A DNA stretch of 64,000 nt from positions 744,001 through 808,000 of the forward strand of contig NC_079887.1 in the NCBI RefSeq assembly GCF_029227915.1, given 5' to 3'. Origin of the DNA: Hydractinia symbiolongicarpus. Lineage: Eukaryota; Cnidaria; Hydrozoa; Anthoathecata; Hydractiniidae. The position numbers and the translations under genes are program-made. Positions 38,802 through 45,587 of the stretch are shown piece by piece. The notes below the pieces were generated by a model. That model made no database searches. It was given only the letters and a program-made list of their open reading frames with translations, and had not been told where the DNA came from. Each line of letters begins with the position of its first letter. The first letter of the stretch is position 1.

Positions 38802-40121
38802 ATGGAATACGGGAAAAAGTTAAACCCAGAGCGTTCGCTTAGAACCGCACATGGTGTAAAAGGAACGCATCAAAAAGTAATTGTCACTCACAACCCAAGT
38901 GAGATTGATCAGAACCAGTTACTCCTGATTAGGTTCCCTAATTTAGGTAACGATGATGTCATTGTTCCGGGTACTTCGAAAATAAGTTTCGACATTGAAC
39001 TCGAGTCAAAAGTCGACACGAAGAGAACATTGGTCTCTAACATAGGGAGGGCAATTGTTAAAAAGCTAGCTATCAAGTTCGAGGGTACCGAGATTCTGAA
39101 CATTGATGACTTTGATCTTTTCGGGTGCTACAGAGATTTTTGGTTAACCAAGTCTGAAAAAAGAAATGCAATAAGACAAGGTATCATCTTTGATGAAGGG
39201 TGCACGGAAAATTGCATGAAACTGAGAGTTGGAGCCGCGGATAAAGACGCATCGGAGGTAGCAGACAAAGCAATCTATGATGCATACAAAAACAAGTTCA
39301 CCATACCGCTGGATTTTGAAATGTTGGATAGCACGATTCCTTATTATCAGGCCGGATTAGGTAATAGGCTGTGTTACGAGATAACATTCAACAATTATGA
39401 CAGGGTAGTATTATCAACACCTACCAAACCTTCGGGTTCCGCCACGGCACCGGCGCCGGATGCTAAATACAAAATCTCCAACATATCTCTCGAATATGAG
39501 ATTGTGACACAACCGACACTCGCCAGATTCATTTCAAATGAATACCAAAACATGGCCGTACTTTACGACAGATTTCTGAGACATAGACAAATTAGGGTGG
39601 ATAAGTCAGACACAACGTGGAATTGGTCATTCAATACACCGTGCAAGTCCCTGAAGGGTATATTGGTTCTGTTTGAGGAAGAGAAAGCTTACAAACGAGA
39701 TACCGGTAAGTTCTACAATCCCAAGATCAAAAAGGTATCCGCCAAAGTTGAGGGTAAGCCTAACCAACTTTTCGCTCAGGGGATGCAACCGTTTGAGCAT
39801 TATGGTGAAATATGCAAGTATTTCGCGGAGGGCAAACAAAGGGATGGTAACGCCGGTGAAATACAGAAACATCTGCAACTACATGATGTGAAGGTCGCGG
39901 ACTACCTAACCACGAAATATGCTCTATGGCTGGATTTCAGAACCATAGATGAAAACTCACTGCACGGGACCGGCCGACGGATTGAAAATGCGAGCGAGGG
40001 GATCACACTTCAAGTTGAAAAGACGGCTGAAACCGCGGGATCCTTAAACGCCTACATATATCTAATCATGGATGCTCAATTAAATATTCAAAACGGTGAA
40101 ATTATGGATGTGCTATATTAA
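38802..40121 (+). CDS. Major capsid protein, double-jelly-roll type, 439 aa
   Basis: The hexon-like shell protein of the predicted virion. Residues about 35-110 hold a motif I recognise from Polinton capsid proteins: RFPNLGNDDVIVPGT, a beta-strand repeat, GRAIVKKLAIKFEG and NIDDFDLFGCYRDFW. The rest is beta-rich with long loops (a Pro/Ala-rich loop at about 208-222), as expected for two jelly-roll domains. It is shorter than many Polinton MCPs but has no break. The C-terminal strand (AYIYLIMDAQL) looks complete. The stop codon is followed after 1 nt by the ATPase start, so capsid and packaging genes are tightly coupled. Intact. Confidence 0.8.
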   Translation: MEYGKKLNPERSLRTAHGVKGTHQKVIVTHNPSEIDQNQLLLIRFPNLGNDDVIVPGTSKISFDIELESKVDTKRTLVSNIGRAIVKKLAIKFEGTEILNIDDFDLFGCYRDFWLTKSEKRNAIRQGIIFDEGCTENCMKLRVGAADKDASEVADKAIYDAYKNKFTIPLDFEMLDSTIPYYQAGLGNRLCYEITFNNYDRVVLSTPTKPSGSATAPAPDAKYKISNISLEYEIVTQPTLARFISNEYQNMAVLYDRFLRHRQIRVDKSDTTWNWSFNTPCKSLKGILVLFEEEKAYKRDTGKFYNPKIKKVSAKVEGKPNQLFAQGMQPFEHYGEICKYFAEGKQRDGNAGEIQKHLQLHDVKVADYLTTKYALWLDFRTIDENSLHGTGRRIENASEGITLQVEKTAETAGSLNAYIYLIMDAQLNIQNGEIMDVLY

Positions 40122-40122
40122 G

Positions 40123-40697
40123 ATGGACTACATGAAAGATCCTCACACGGCACTATTCGTCGGTCCAACGGGCTGCGGAAAATCCGAACGCGTAGTAACA
40201 CTGCTGGAGAGTGAATACTTTGATCACTTCGATTTCATTGTGATTATATGTCCAACATTAAGATGGAACAAGACATATATGGGGAGTAACTGGTTCTGGA
40301 GGGATAGATATGTGATTCTAATTGAGCCCAGAGGTATGTTGTATGAATGGATTCAAAAGATGACGGATTTCTGTGCCGGATACAAAACATTATTCCTGAT
40401 CGACGATATAATCGCAGATGAGAAACTGGACAAAAAGAGGCAACCGCTTCTGGAGCTGGCCATCAGCGGTCGGCATCGAAACCACACCATGTGGCTACTC
40501 ACACAATCATACACCGCGATACCGAAGAACTTACGAAGGCAGGCAAAAAGGACAGACATGATCTCGCAACCATCCACGAAGAGAATGATGTCATTGAATC
40601 GTCGGAGATCCAGAAGGTTAAGGAAAGGCTGAAAGATGGCAAATATACACATTTAGTCATGAGGATGGAACATCCAAGAACTCACGTGATTTGCTAG
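40123..40697 (+). pseudogene. A32-like genome-packaging ATPase, frameshifted
   Basis: FtsK/HerA-type ATPase that would drive DNA into the capsid. Walker A GPTGCGKS lies at residues 14-21, and Walker B LFLIDD near residues 91-96, followed by the conserved SGRHRNHTMWLLTQSY stretch. Reading from ATG at 40123, the frame runs to 40632, but after about 40545 it turns into low-complexity Ser/Arg sequence. The +2 frame, open to TAG at 40695-40697, carries the family-like tail (IHEENDVIE, then LVMRMEHPR). The switch lies at or just after a run of five A at 40545-40549. From what I recall of the family, a few residues also seem missing, so a small out-of-frame deletion is likelier than a simple slip. 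It is followed by an 11-bp-stem hairpin. Confidence 0.8.
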
Positions 40698-40709
40698 AAT
40701 GGACATTTT

Positions 40710-40734
40710 TTTGTTACAAGAGTCTTGTAACAAA
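40710..40734. terminator. Hairpin 3' of the ATPase gene
   Basis: TTTGTTACAAG (40710-40720) pairs perfectly with CTTGTAACAAA (40724-40734) around AGT, 13 bp past the ATPase stop. It shares the TTTGTTAC/GTAACAAA core with hairpins after the two SAP genes and the RING gene. Confidence 0.7.
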
Positions 40735-40754
40735 TCTATAGGAAAACTACAGCA

Positions 40755-40785
40755 TAGTACTGCAGTACTGTAGTACTGTAGTACC
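40755..40785 (+). repeat. Tandem TAGTACTG repeat abutting a start codon
   Basis: Four 8-bp units (TAGTACTG, CAGTACTG, TAGTACTG, TAGTACC) end exactly at the ATG at 40786. Each contains the palindrome AGTACT. It could be a binding site or leader structure for the 157-aa gene, or just slippage; I know of no protein that binds it. Confidence 0.6.
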
Positions 40786-41259
40786 ATGATAGAATATATA
40801 AATTTCATATTACTGGTGATAGCTGTAGTGCTATTGCTGGTATTGGTTAGTTTTTGCCTTTTTTGTATTAAAAAATACCTATCGCTATTGAAAATGGCTG
40901 AAAACGCAATTGGCAACATAATTTTTATCGATGAACAGGATGCCCGGGATGATGGGAAGAGACAAAAATTGCTCGAGTGTGTGCTGACCGGAAATAGTAA
41001 GTTATATCTTGGTAAGATGTATACGGAGGCGGAGATCCAGAAGCTCAAGAATGATGAGGTGGATAAACTTTTCGCCATATACGAGGCTAAACTGTCCGGC
41101 CAAATGGTAAAGTCTCTTGGAGAGTCAATAATCCACATGTACTCTCTGGGTGCCTGTGCGGCTCTGGGCATAAAAAATCAAAAGGCTCTGAGTGATGACC
41201 TGGAGAATGACCCATTCCTAAACTCCGCCCTTCAAAGGTTCACGTGCGATTTGTATTAA
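40786..41259 (+). CDS. Membrane-anchored virion-type protein, 157 aa
   Basis: One strongly hydrophobic segment fills residues about 7-29 (FILLVIAVVLLLVLVSFCLF), followed by a positively charged turn (IKKY). This makes a type III or signal-anchor topology likely, with a soluble, mainly helical C-terminal domain of ~125 residues. That domain includes charged helices (MYTEAEIQKLKNDEVDKLF) and a Gly/Ala-containing LGACAALGIK stretch. I recall similar proteins in the same place in cnidarian Polintons but know no activity. It lies in the capsid operon, so an internal-membrane or entry-related role is the best guess. Confidence 0.75.
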   Translation: MIEYINFILLVIAVVLLLVLVSFCLFCIKKYLSLLKMAENAIGNIIFIDEQDARDDGKRQKLLECVLTGNSKLYLGKMYTEAEIQKLKNDEVDKLFAIYEAKLSGQMVKSLGESIIHMYSLGACAALGIKNQKALSDDLENDPFLNSALQRFTCDLY

Positions 41260-41289
41260 AAGTTCGGATCACTACTATCACTACTATTA

Positions 41290-41332
41290 AACGCAAATAA
41301 TAATAATAATAATATAGATATAGATAATAAAG
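41290..41332 (+). repeat. AAT microsatellite leader
   Basis: About six AAT units followed by ATAGATATAGATAATAAAG run up to the ATG at 41333. It is simple A/T-rich sequence in the presumed promoter or leader; length may vary between copies. Confidence 0.6.
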
Positions 41333-41737
41333 ATGTCAGAGGAACAGACTCCTATTCAGGTGACAACGAAGAACCCTAAAAAGGTTGAGGCTGGTAAGAG
41401 GGTGGCCGAATTCAACCGCAAACAGAGGGAATACTATAAAAGACTGCTCATGGCGCAGGCAGAGACGCAGGCGAAGACGGAATCGACACCAACGCGGTCG
41501 ACACCTCAGACACTGTTGGAGGATCCTAAGGATATTGTAATTGAGGATTCCGTGACAGATGTTCCCAAGGGTGGGGTTAACAACTACGCAATAATGGGCG
41601 GCGGTGTGATTGTGATGCTAATAATTGGAGCGTTGGTGGTGATGAGGAACAACACCTCACAGAGTAAGGTGAAGGATCCCCCACCGAGAGCTCCATCGGA
41701 CACTAGAAAAACCAGGAGTAAACTTGAAATGGAATAA
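41333..41737 (+). CDS. Single-pass membrane protein, 134 aa
   Basis: N-terminal ~80 residues are charged and rich in Thr, Glu and Lys. One transmembrane segment follows at about residues 83-103 (YAIMGGGVIVMLIIGALVVM), then a short tail with a Pro-rich patch (DPPPRAPS) and many basic residues. No catalytic motif. Position inside the capsid block suggests a virion membrane or capsid-anchoring protein. Start is the first ATG after the AAT microsatellite. The stop region reads GGAATAAAGG, which happens to include AATAAA, the only such site I noticed at a gene end in the element. Confidence 0.75.
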   Translation: MSEEQTPIQVTTKNPKKVEAGKRVAEFNRKQREYYKRLLMAQAETQAKTESTPTRSTPQTLLEDPKDIVIEDSVTDVPKGGVNNYAIMGGGVIVMLIIGALVVMRNNTSQSKVKDPPPRAPSDTRKTRSKLEME

Positions 41738-41741
41738 AGGG

Positions 41742-41759
41742 ATAATATCGCGATATTAT
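41742..41759. promoter_or_regulatory. Perfect 18-bp palindrome between two small genes
   Basis: ATAATATCGCGATATTAT reads the same on both strands. It starts 4 bp after the stop of the 134-aa gene and ends 19 bp before the next ATG. It could form a hairpin at the upstream transcript end or bind a dimeric regulator. Confidence 0.55.
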
Positions 41760-41765
41760 AATCTC

Positions 41766-41781
41766 GAAGTATATAAACATG
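41766..41781 (+). promoter_or_regulatory. TATATAAACATGG motif at gene start
   Basis: TATATAAAC lies immediately before the ATG at 41779. The same sequence precedes the ATG at 42180. The TATA-like core is too near the start codon for a standard TATA box, so it may act as an initiator element, or transcripts may start inside the preceding gene. Confidence 0.45.
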
Positions 41782-42006
41782 GATAAGAAAAGTATAGTCA
41801 ACGATATTTATAAGGCATCGGTCGTATGCGTTTTCGCTGTGGGCTATTCAATGCTCGGGAAAAAGGTATTAAAAATGACACCACCCTCAATTCAGAAGTT
41901 TGACCTGGAAGATACCGGAAAGCTTGTAGCCATAGTCGCCGCAAGTGAAATGACAAGAGAATATCTAGTTAAGCAGAAAATTATACCCGAAACTATAAAT
42001 ATATAA
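41779..42006 (+). CDS. Small membrane-associated protein, 75 aa
   Basis: Residues about 13-32 form a moderately hydrophobic segment (SVVCVFAVGYSMLGKKVL), and a second hydrophobic/amphipathic stretch lies at about 49-60 (GKLVAIVAASEM). No motif of known function. It shares the TATATAAACATGG start context with the gene at 42180, and its stop codon overlaps the next start by one base (TAATG at 42004-42008). I recall small proteins ending in a KQKIIP-type tail in cnidarian Polintons; probable virion component. Confidence 0.72.
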   Translation: MDKKSIVNDIYKASVVCVFAVGYSMLGKKVLKMTPPSIQKFDLEDTGKLVAIVAASEMTREYLVKQKIIPETINI

Positions 42007-42149
42007 TGTTGCGAATACTGGAATGGTTGGTCTGGGTTTTATGCCAGCGCAAGAAAGTTGAGAGGATTTTACCCAAGGTGGAATACATCGATACCGAGGT
42101 CATAGACGACTCTGATGTCATAGCCTCCGAGGCTATCGCATTAAAATAA
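42006..42149 (+). CDS. Very small protein, 47 aa, overlapping start
   Basis: ATG at 42006 shares its A with the TAA stop of the upstream gene. The frame codes 47 residues to TAA at 42147-42149. The first ~13 residues are hydrophobic with Trp (ILEWLVWVLC), followed by a basic patch (QRKKVER) and an acidic tail rich in Asp/Glu, a layout typical of tiny tail- or head-anchored viral membrane proteins. The overlap, tight packing (30 bp to the next gene) and clear polarity argue that it is real, but at this length chance cannot be ruled out. Confidence 0.5.
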   Translation: MLRILEWLVWVLCQRKKVERILPKVEYIDTEVIDDSDVIASEAIALK

Positions 42150-42179
42150 CGCCACCATATTATATCGGATTATATAAAC

Positions 42180-42605
42180 ATGGCTTCAATTGCAATGATG
42201 TTGGGAGGTGCCTTCGCCAACGCTTTGGCCTTCACCGGATCAAGCTACCTCTTTTCAAGTTTATCAAAGGATAGGATAGATAAGGAACGGAAGCGGCATG
42301 ATCTGGCCATAGAGCAGCTGCAAAAGGCTCAGGTTATATGGCAACGTAAAAGACAAGAGAGGGTTGACTTTATCAATAAGAAGCTCAGACTTGAGAAGAA
42401 GGCCGAGGGTAAATTCACGGAGCTGGATGACGCGATGCGGGAATATAAAAAAGTATTTGGAGGATCACCTCTCACAGATATTCCGCGCAGGCCCGTATTG
42501 AGCGACTTTTATACACCCAGCAATGGCCAGCATGAACGGGAATTGGCATTTATCGCGCTAAGCATGATCGGTGTCGGGGGTGCCGTGTGGTATTTCGAAA
42601 AATAG
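42180..42605 (+). CDS. Virion-type protein with hydrophobic ends, 141 aa
   Basis: The N-terminus is a Gly/Ala-rich hydrophobic segment (MLGGAFANALAFTGSSYLF, residues about 7-25). The middle (30-85) is a highly charged helix likely to form a coiled coil (KERKRHDLAIEQLQKAQ). The C-terminus has LSDFYTPSNGQ and a final hydrophobic segment (LAFIALSMIGVGGAVWYF). I recognise this pattern from cnidarian Polintons, but its function is unknown. It is the last gene of the rightward capsid block and converges with the 426-aa gene; a hairpin lies between the two stops. Confidence 0.75.
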   Translation: MASIAMMLGGAFANALAFTGSSYLFSSLSKDRIDKERKRHDLAIEQLQKAQVIWQRKRQERVDFINKKLRLEKKAEGKFTELDDAMREYKKVFGGSPLTDIPRRPVLSDFYTPSNGQHERELAFIALSMIGVGGAVWYFEK

Positions 42606-42628
42606 TACTATGCCGCGGGTATTACTAC

Positions 42629-42653
42629 TATGTTACATGTGTCATGTAACATA
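42629..42653. terminator. Hairpin between two convergent genes
   Basis: TATGTTACATG (42629-42639) pairs perfectly with CATGTAACATA (42643-42653) around TGT. It sits in the 61 bp separating the stops of convergent genes ending at 42605 (+) and 42667 (-), so one palindrome could serve both transcripts. The core matches the other gene-end hairpins (TGTTAC/GTAACA). Confidence 0.72.
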
Positions 42654-42666
42654 TATTCCAGATCCG

Positions 42667-43947
42667 CTAACGCTTTGTCACCATGTAGGTGTATATCAGA
42701 CCTCCGATTCCGACTATCAAAGCCCAAAGGTTTTGACTCAACCAACCGACGACCTCCTTTGCTCTATTTAGGATCCACGATACGATGGATCCAATTATAC
42801 CAGGTAGTGATGCGGCTGCGGCACCGGCTAATCTACCCAGGAGAGATCCTAGTGCGCTCAGCTTGTTCTTTATCCATTCCCTCGCACCACCTTCGGTTTT
42901 TTCATGATTTTTTGTATTACCGGTGGATGACCCCCCACCCCCTGGTGTCAAAGTTTCAACTAGAAGGCCGATAACCATACCAAATGCCGTTAGTACACTG
43001 ACGATGGTGATACCCTGCTCACGGAAAAGCGTTCGTATCTTTTCACCCAATGTAGTTTCTTTGTCAAGTACTTTGGTAATCGTCTCCCTGATGCTTTTTA
43101 TTTGACTGTTAAGTTTACCTTTGAGAATATCGATAATCTCTTGCCGGCCTTTCAACTCATTTTGCAAACCTTTCAACCTTTCTTTCGCTTCATTTTGTTG
43201 TTCCTCGGTCATATTTGGTGTGTTTTCCATCTCTTCCAACTTGTTTTTTTCTCTGTCAATATGCTGTTCGAGCTGAACCTTTTTTGCAACTTCATCCTGA
43301 AGACTTCCTCTTATGTTTCTCAATGATCTATCCAATCCTAGCAATTCACGCATAGGATATTCAAATAGATCACCGGTCTGGGTTGCTTCATGGTCTACAG
43401 ATTGTTGTTTGACCAATGAAATTAAATCTTCCGCACTGTTCACAACATCTCCAGACATGGTTTCTAATTCTATATCGGTCGCATTCTCTATTTTATCCGG
43501 TGACGGTAGTCTCTCTTCTATTTTGTTTAGCCTAGCGGCCTGTCGGGGGGTTATACTACCTTTCGGTATATCGAACCCCAAACTGCGCAGCCTTTTCTTG
43601 CCCAATAGATCTGCAATGGTACCGGTAGACCTTAGAGATCCACCATTTGTCAGAGGTCTGTTATCACCCTTGTAGTATAATTCACGACCACGAGACTCAA
43701 ACAGATCGGTATGTATCACGCTCGGGTTCTCGTTTGGATATATAGTTAGTAGCTTCTCATAGAGCGATTTAACCAGCTCACTGGTAACTCTGGAGCGCAG
43801 AGAGGTTTCTCCACCGAATGATGTCTCCTCATCGGGAGTATGTATCTGTACTCGTGTGCGTTCCCTCGGTACCAGAGGTGTGGAGTCATCGGTACCCTCG
43901 TCGGGTTGGTCGTGGTCACCAAACGGATCAATATCAATGTCCGCCAT
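42667..43947 (-). CDS. Coiled-coil membrane protein, 426 aa
   Basis: Residues 1-60 are acidic and disordered. About 200-300 are long charged helices likely to form a coiled coil (with NMTEEQQNEAKERLKGLQNE). A hydrophobic segment lies at about 311-334 (ITIVSVLTAFGMVIGLLVE), then a Gly/Ser-rich linker (PGGGGSSTG). The last ~75 residues are a strongly amphipathic to hydrophobic region (SLLGRLAGAAAASLPGIIG, then NLWALIVGIGGLIYTYMV) ending in a basic tail. This suggests membrane insertion or disruption, for example during entry, but no family with known activity is recognised. I recall close relatives in cnidarian Polintons. It is the only minus-strand gene inside the rightward block and shares a 41-bp divergent promoter with the gene at 43989. 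Confidence 0.78.
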   Translation of the reverse strand: MADIDIDPFGDHDQPDEGTDDSTPLVPRERTRVQIHTPDEETSFGGETSLRSRVTSELVKSLYEKLLTIYPNENPSVIHTDLFESRGRELYYKGDNRPLTNGGSLRSTGTIADLLGKKRLRSLGFDIPKGSITPRQAARLNKIEERLPSPDKIENATDIELETMSGDVVNSAEDLISLVKQQSVDHEATQTGDLFEYPMRELLGLDRSLRNIRGSLQDEVAKKVQLEQHIDREKNKLEEMENTPNMTEEQQNEAKERLKGLQNELKGRQEIIDILKGKLNSQIKSIRETITKVLDKETTLGEKIRTLFREQGITIVSVLTAFGMVIGLLVETLTPGGGGSSTGNTKNHEKTEGGAREWIKNKLSALGSLLGRLAGAAAASLPGIIGSIVSWILNRAKEVVGWLSQNLWALIVGIGGLIYTYMVTKR

Positions 43948-43988
43948 TATTTTATTTAAAGGATAGTTTTTTTCCTAATATAATAGAA
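43948..43988. promoter_or_regulatory. 41-bp divergent promoter region
   Basis: Between start codons at 43947 (-) and 43989 (+). Contains TTTATTTAAAGGATAG and a run of seven T. The TTAAAG core recurs ahead of the SAP, RING and polymerase genes, so it may be a shared promoter element. Confidence 0.45.
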
Positions 43989-44474
43989 ATGGTAGAGAGT
44001 TCTAGTACCAGAGAAGAATTGTTTAAAACGGATATATCCAATTCCCAACTTGAGGAGCTGGTGAAATTACGAGGTAAGTTCCAAGACAGGACACACGAAC
44101 ACGGAGGATCTCTGATCATATGGTCGATTCTGGAGGGATTATCCGGAACCGCAGCAATTACCGGCTCGATAGCGACCGCGGTGACCATTATTAGAAATTT
44201 GGGCGGTACCCATGGAAATTACATGTGGAATTCGGGTATGTGTCTATTGGGCTCGGCTTCCTATGCGGTTACCGCCCAATATGTTAGGACATATCGGGAG
44301 AAACTTATCAAATTAAGAGCCGCATATCGCGTTGTGCAAAATGCCATCGATGTTTTCGATAAAACGCTACTCTGGCACGTTCGGATCTGTAGAGCCGATT
44401 TTGAGAATTTGTGTGATACGTATCATAGAACTCTCAAGGATCTGGATAAACTGGATATAGGTTATTTAGAGTAA
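43989..44474 (+). CDS. Helical membrane-associated protein, 161 aa (paralogue 1)
   Basis: Starts at ATG 43989, since the region upstream in this frame overlaps the oppositely oriented gene. N-terminal charged helix with SNSQLEELVKLRGKF; a Gly/Ala/Ile hydrophobic hairpin at about 48-95 (LSGTAAITGSIATAVTIIR, then LLGSASYAVTA); then basic helices (YREKLIKLRAAYRVVQNAID). The layout matches the next gene throughout: QLEEL/QLGEL, the hydrophobic pair, the YREKL/YRSKL helix and the VFDKT/VFENS box. The two are therefore tandem duplicates that have diverged strongly. Function unknown; the hydrophobic hairpin could insert in membranes. Confidence 0.72.
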   Translation: MVESSSTREELFKTDISNSQLEELVKLRGKFQDRTHEHGGSLIIWSILEGLSGTAAITGSIATAVTIIRNLGGTHGNYMWNSGMCLLGSASYAVTAQYVRTYREKLIKLRAAYRVVQNAIDVFDKTLLWHVRICRADFENLCDTYHRTLKDLDKLDIGYLE

Positions 44475-44501
44475 AGTTTTTTTCTTTGTAGTAACCACAC
44501 A

Positions 44502-45089
44502 ATGGCAGAGATTTATCCGAAGCTACCCACGGCTCCCGAGTATTCGAGCAAGCAGGACAAGTTTAATACTAATACTGTGAACTCTCAACTTGGGGAGCTT
44601 AGAAAATTACGCGATAAGTTCAATACAAAATATGAGAAATATAACAAGACGCTGCACAGACTGGTGCTTTTAAATGCCAGCGCCACGGCCCTAACCGTCG
44701 CTTCGGGCATAGGTTCGGTGGTAACCGGTGCCACGCTCATCGGAATCCCCGCTTCCGTGGGATTGGGAGCCGTAGCACTGTCCGGAACCATTTTCACGGG
44801 CTCCGTCATGGCCCTGATTAAAAGATATCGAAGCAAGCTCGACAAGGTCATGAAATTATATGATGTTGCGACGTCCGCCATCGCCGTGTTTGAAAACTCC
44901 GTCTCGCGGGCTCTGAATAATGATGACATTAGTTACATCGAATTTCAAACCCTGAGCGGTATATACTACGAAGCTCTGGACAAGATGATGAAAACCGACA
45001 GAAAGATGGAGAGCAAAACTCGCAACCGGTTAGAAAAAAGTCTAATGGACGAGGTTCAAAGCCTCAGAAGGACCGTAAATCAAGGTTAG
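44502..45089 (+). CDS. Helical membrane-associated protein, 195 aa (paralogue 2)
   Basis: Tandem paralogue of the preceding gene, 27 bp downstream. After a Pro-rich start it has SQLGELRKLRDKFNTKYEKY; a long Ala/Gly/Val hydrophobic region at about 55-106 with two segments (ATALTVASGIGSVVTGATLI; LGAVALSGTIFTGSVMALI); a basic helix (YRSKLDKVMKLYDVATSAIA); and a C-terminal charged helix (KMESKTRNRLEKSLMDEV) absent from paralogue 1. This helix-hairpin-helix arrangement is common in small proteins of cnidarian Polintons as far as I recall. No activity is known. The gene is intact. Confidence 0.75.
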   Translation: MAEIYPKLPTAPEYSSKQDKFNTNTVNSQLGELRKLRDKFNTKYEKYNKTLHRLVLLNASATALTVASGIGSVVTGATLIGIPASVGLGAVALSGTIFTGSVMALIKRYRSKLDKVMKLYDVATSAIAVFENSVSRALNNDDISYIEFQTLSGIYYEALDKMMKTDRKMESKTRNRLEKSLMDEVQSLRRTVNQG

Positions 45090-45122
45090 TGATGTGCGCA
45101 TGTACGCCGCTCGCATATTTCG

Positions 45123-45152
45123 TGTGGTACGATAAAAGTGCTTAAAGTTTTT
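45123..45152 (+). promoter_or_regulatory. Duplicated promoter element upstream of SAP gene 1
   Basis: These 30 bp (TGTGGTACGATAAAAGTGCT, then TAAAGTTTTT) recur without change at 47456-47485 ahead of the second SAP gene. Because the identity covers non-coding DNA upstream of paralogous genes, it marks the promoter that was duplicated with the gene. It includes the TTAAAG core seen before other genes. Confidence 0.6.
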
Positions 45153-45176
45153 AGCCGTACATGTATATGTCATAAT

Positions 45177-45446
45177 ATGTCGGACATGAATACCACACCG
45201 GACTACAAATTGATGAAACTGCGAGAGTTGCGAGAGATTGCTAAAGCTCGTGGGGTGAAGTATATTTGCGCGATGAAAAAGGCCAGACTGATTGAGGTGA
45301 TTGAGAAGAATGATCTTGACCCATCCTACACCATCGATCCGGATACCAAGCGGGAATGGTATGGATACTGCACCGGCTGGAGGGAGAAAAACAGGGAGGC
45401 GTACCTGAAATGTCAAAAACGTTATAACGACATGAGACCTAAGTGA
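45177..45446 (+). CDS. SAP-domain protein, 89 aa (copy 1)
   Basis: Putative DNA-binding protein. Residues about 11-46 match the SAP helix-extended loop-helix pattern (LMKLRELREIAKARGVK, then MKKARLIEVIEK), known in chromatin and nuclear-matrix proteins for binding AT-rich DNA. The C-terminal half (IDPDTKREWYGYC to the end) is conserved between the two copies but is not a domain I know. ATG at 45177 was chosen because it aligns with the start of the copy at 47500; the upstream in-frame extension has no ATG and overlaps the promoter element. The copies are about 83% identical (15 differences in 89). A TTTGTTAC-type hairpin follows 11 bp after the stop. Confidence 0.82.
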   Translation: MSDMNTTPDYKLMKLRELREIAKARGVKYICAMKKARLIEVIEKNDLDPSYTIDPDTKREWYGYCTGWREKNREAYLKCQKRYNDMRPK

Positions 45447-45457
45447 TTGTGCGCATT

Positions 45458-45481
45458 TTTGTTACTCGGACGGGTAACAAA
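45458..45481. terminator. Hairpin 3' of SAP gene 1
   Basis: TTTGTTAC (45458-45465) pairs with GTAACAAA (45474-45481) around the 8-base loop TCGGACGG. The same stem and nearly the same loop (TCAGACGG) follow SAP gene 2, and the reverse-complement version follows the RING gene. Confidence 0.7.
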
Positions 45482-45529
45482 TATCGGTGGGTGGAGATAT
45501 CCATGGCGTGCGAATCGCTAACCTCAAAT

Positions 45530-45587
45530 ACGATCTATAAAAATTGGGTTAAAGATTCCTATATCGTATATCATATCATATCCAACC
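45530..45587 (+). promoter_or_regulatory. Promoter region of the RING gene
   Basis: TATAAAAA at about 45537 is followed by TTAAAGATTCCTATATCGTA and TATCATATCA. The polymerase gene is preceded by the same arrangement (TTAAAGATCC, ATATCGTATATCA), and both genes begin CATGACTTCGAGA. Probably shared or duplicated promoters that fire together. Confidence 0.55.

Noticed and set aside
40540-40560. Programmed -1 frameshift in the ATPase at GCAAAAAGG
   Set aside because: Not a canonical slippery heptamer, and a few family-typical residues also seem missing; a deletion is simpler.
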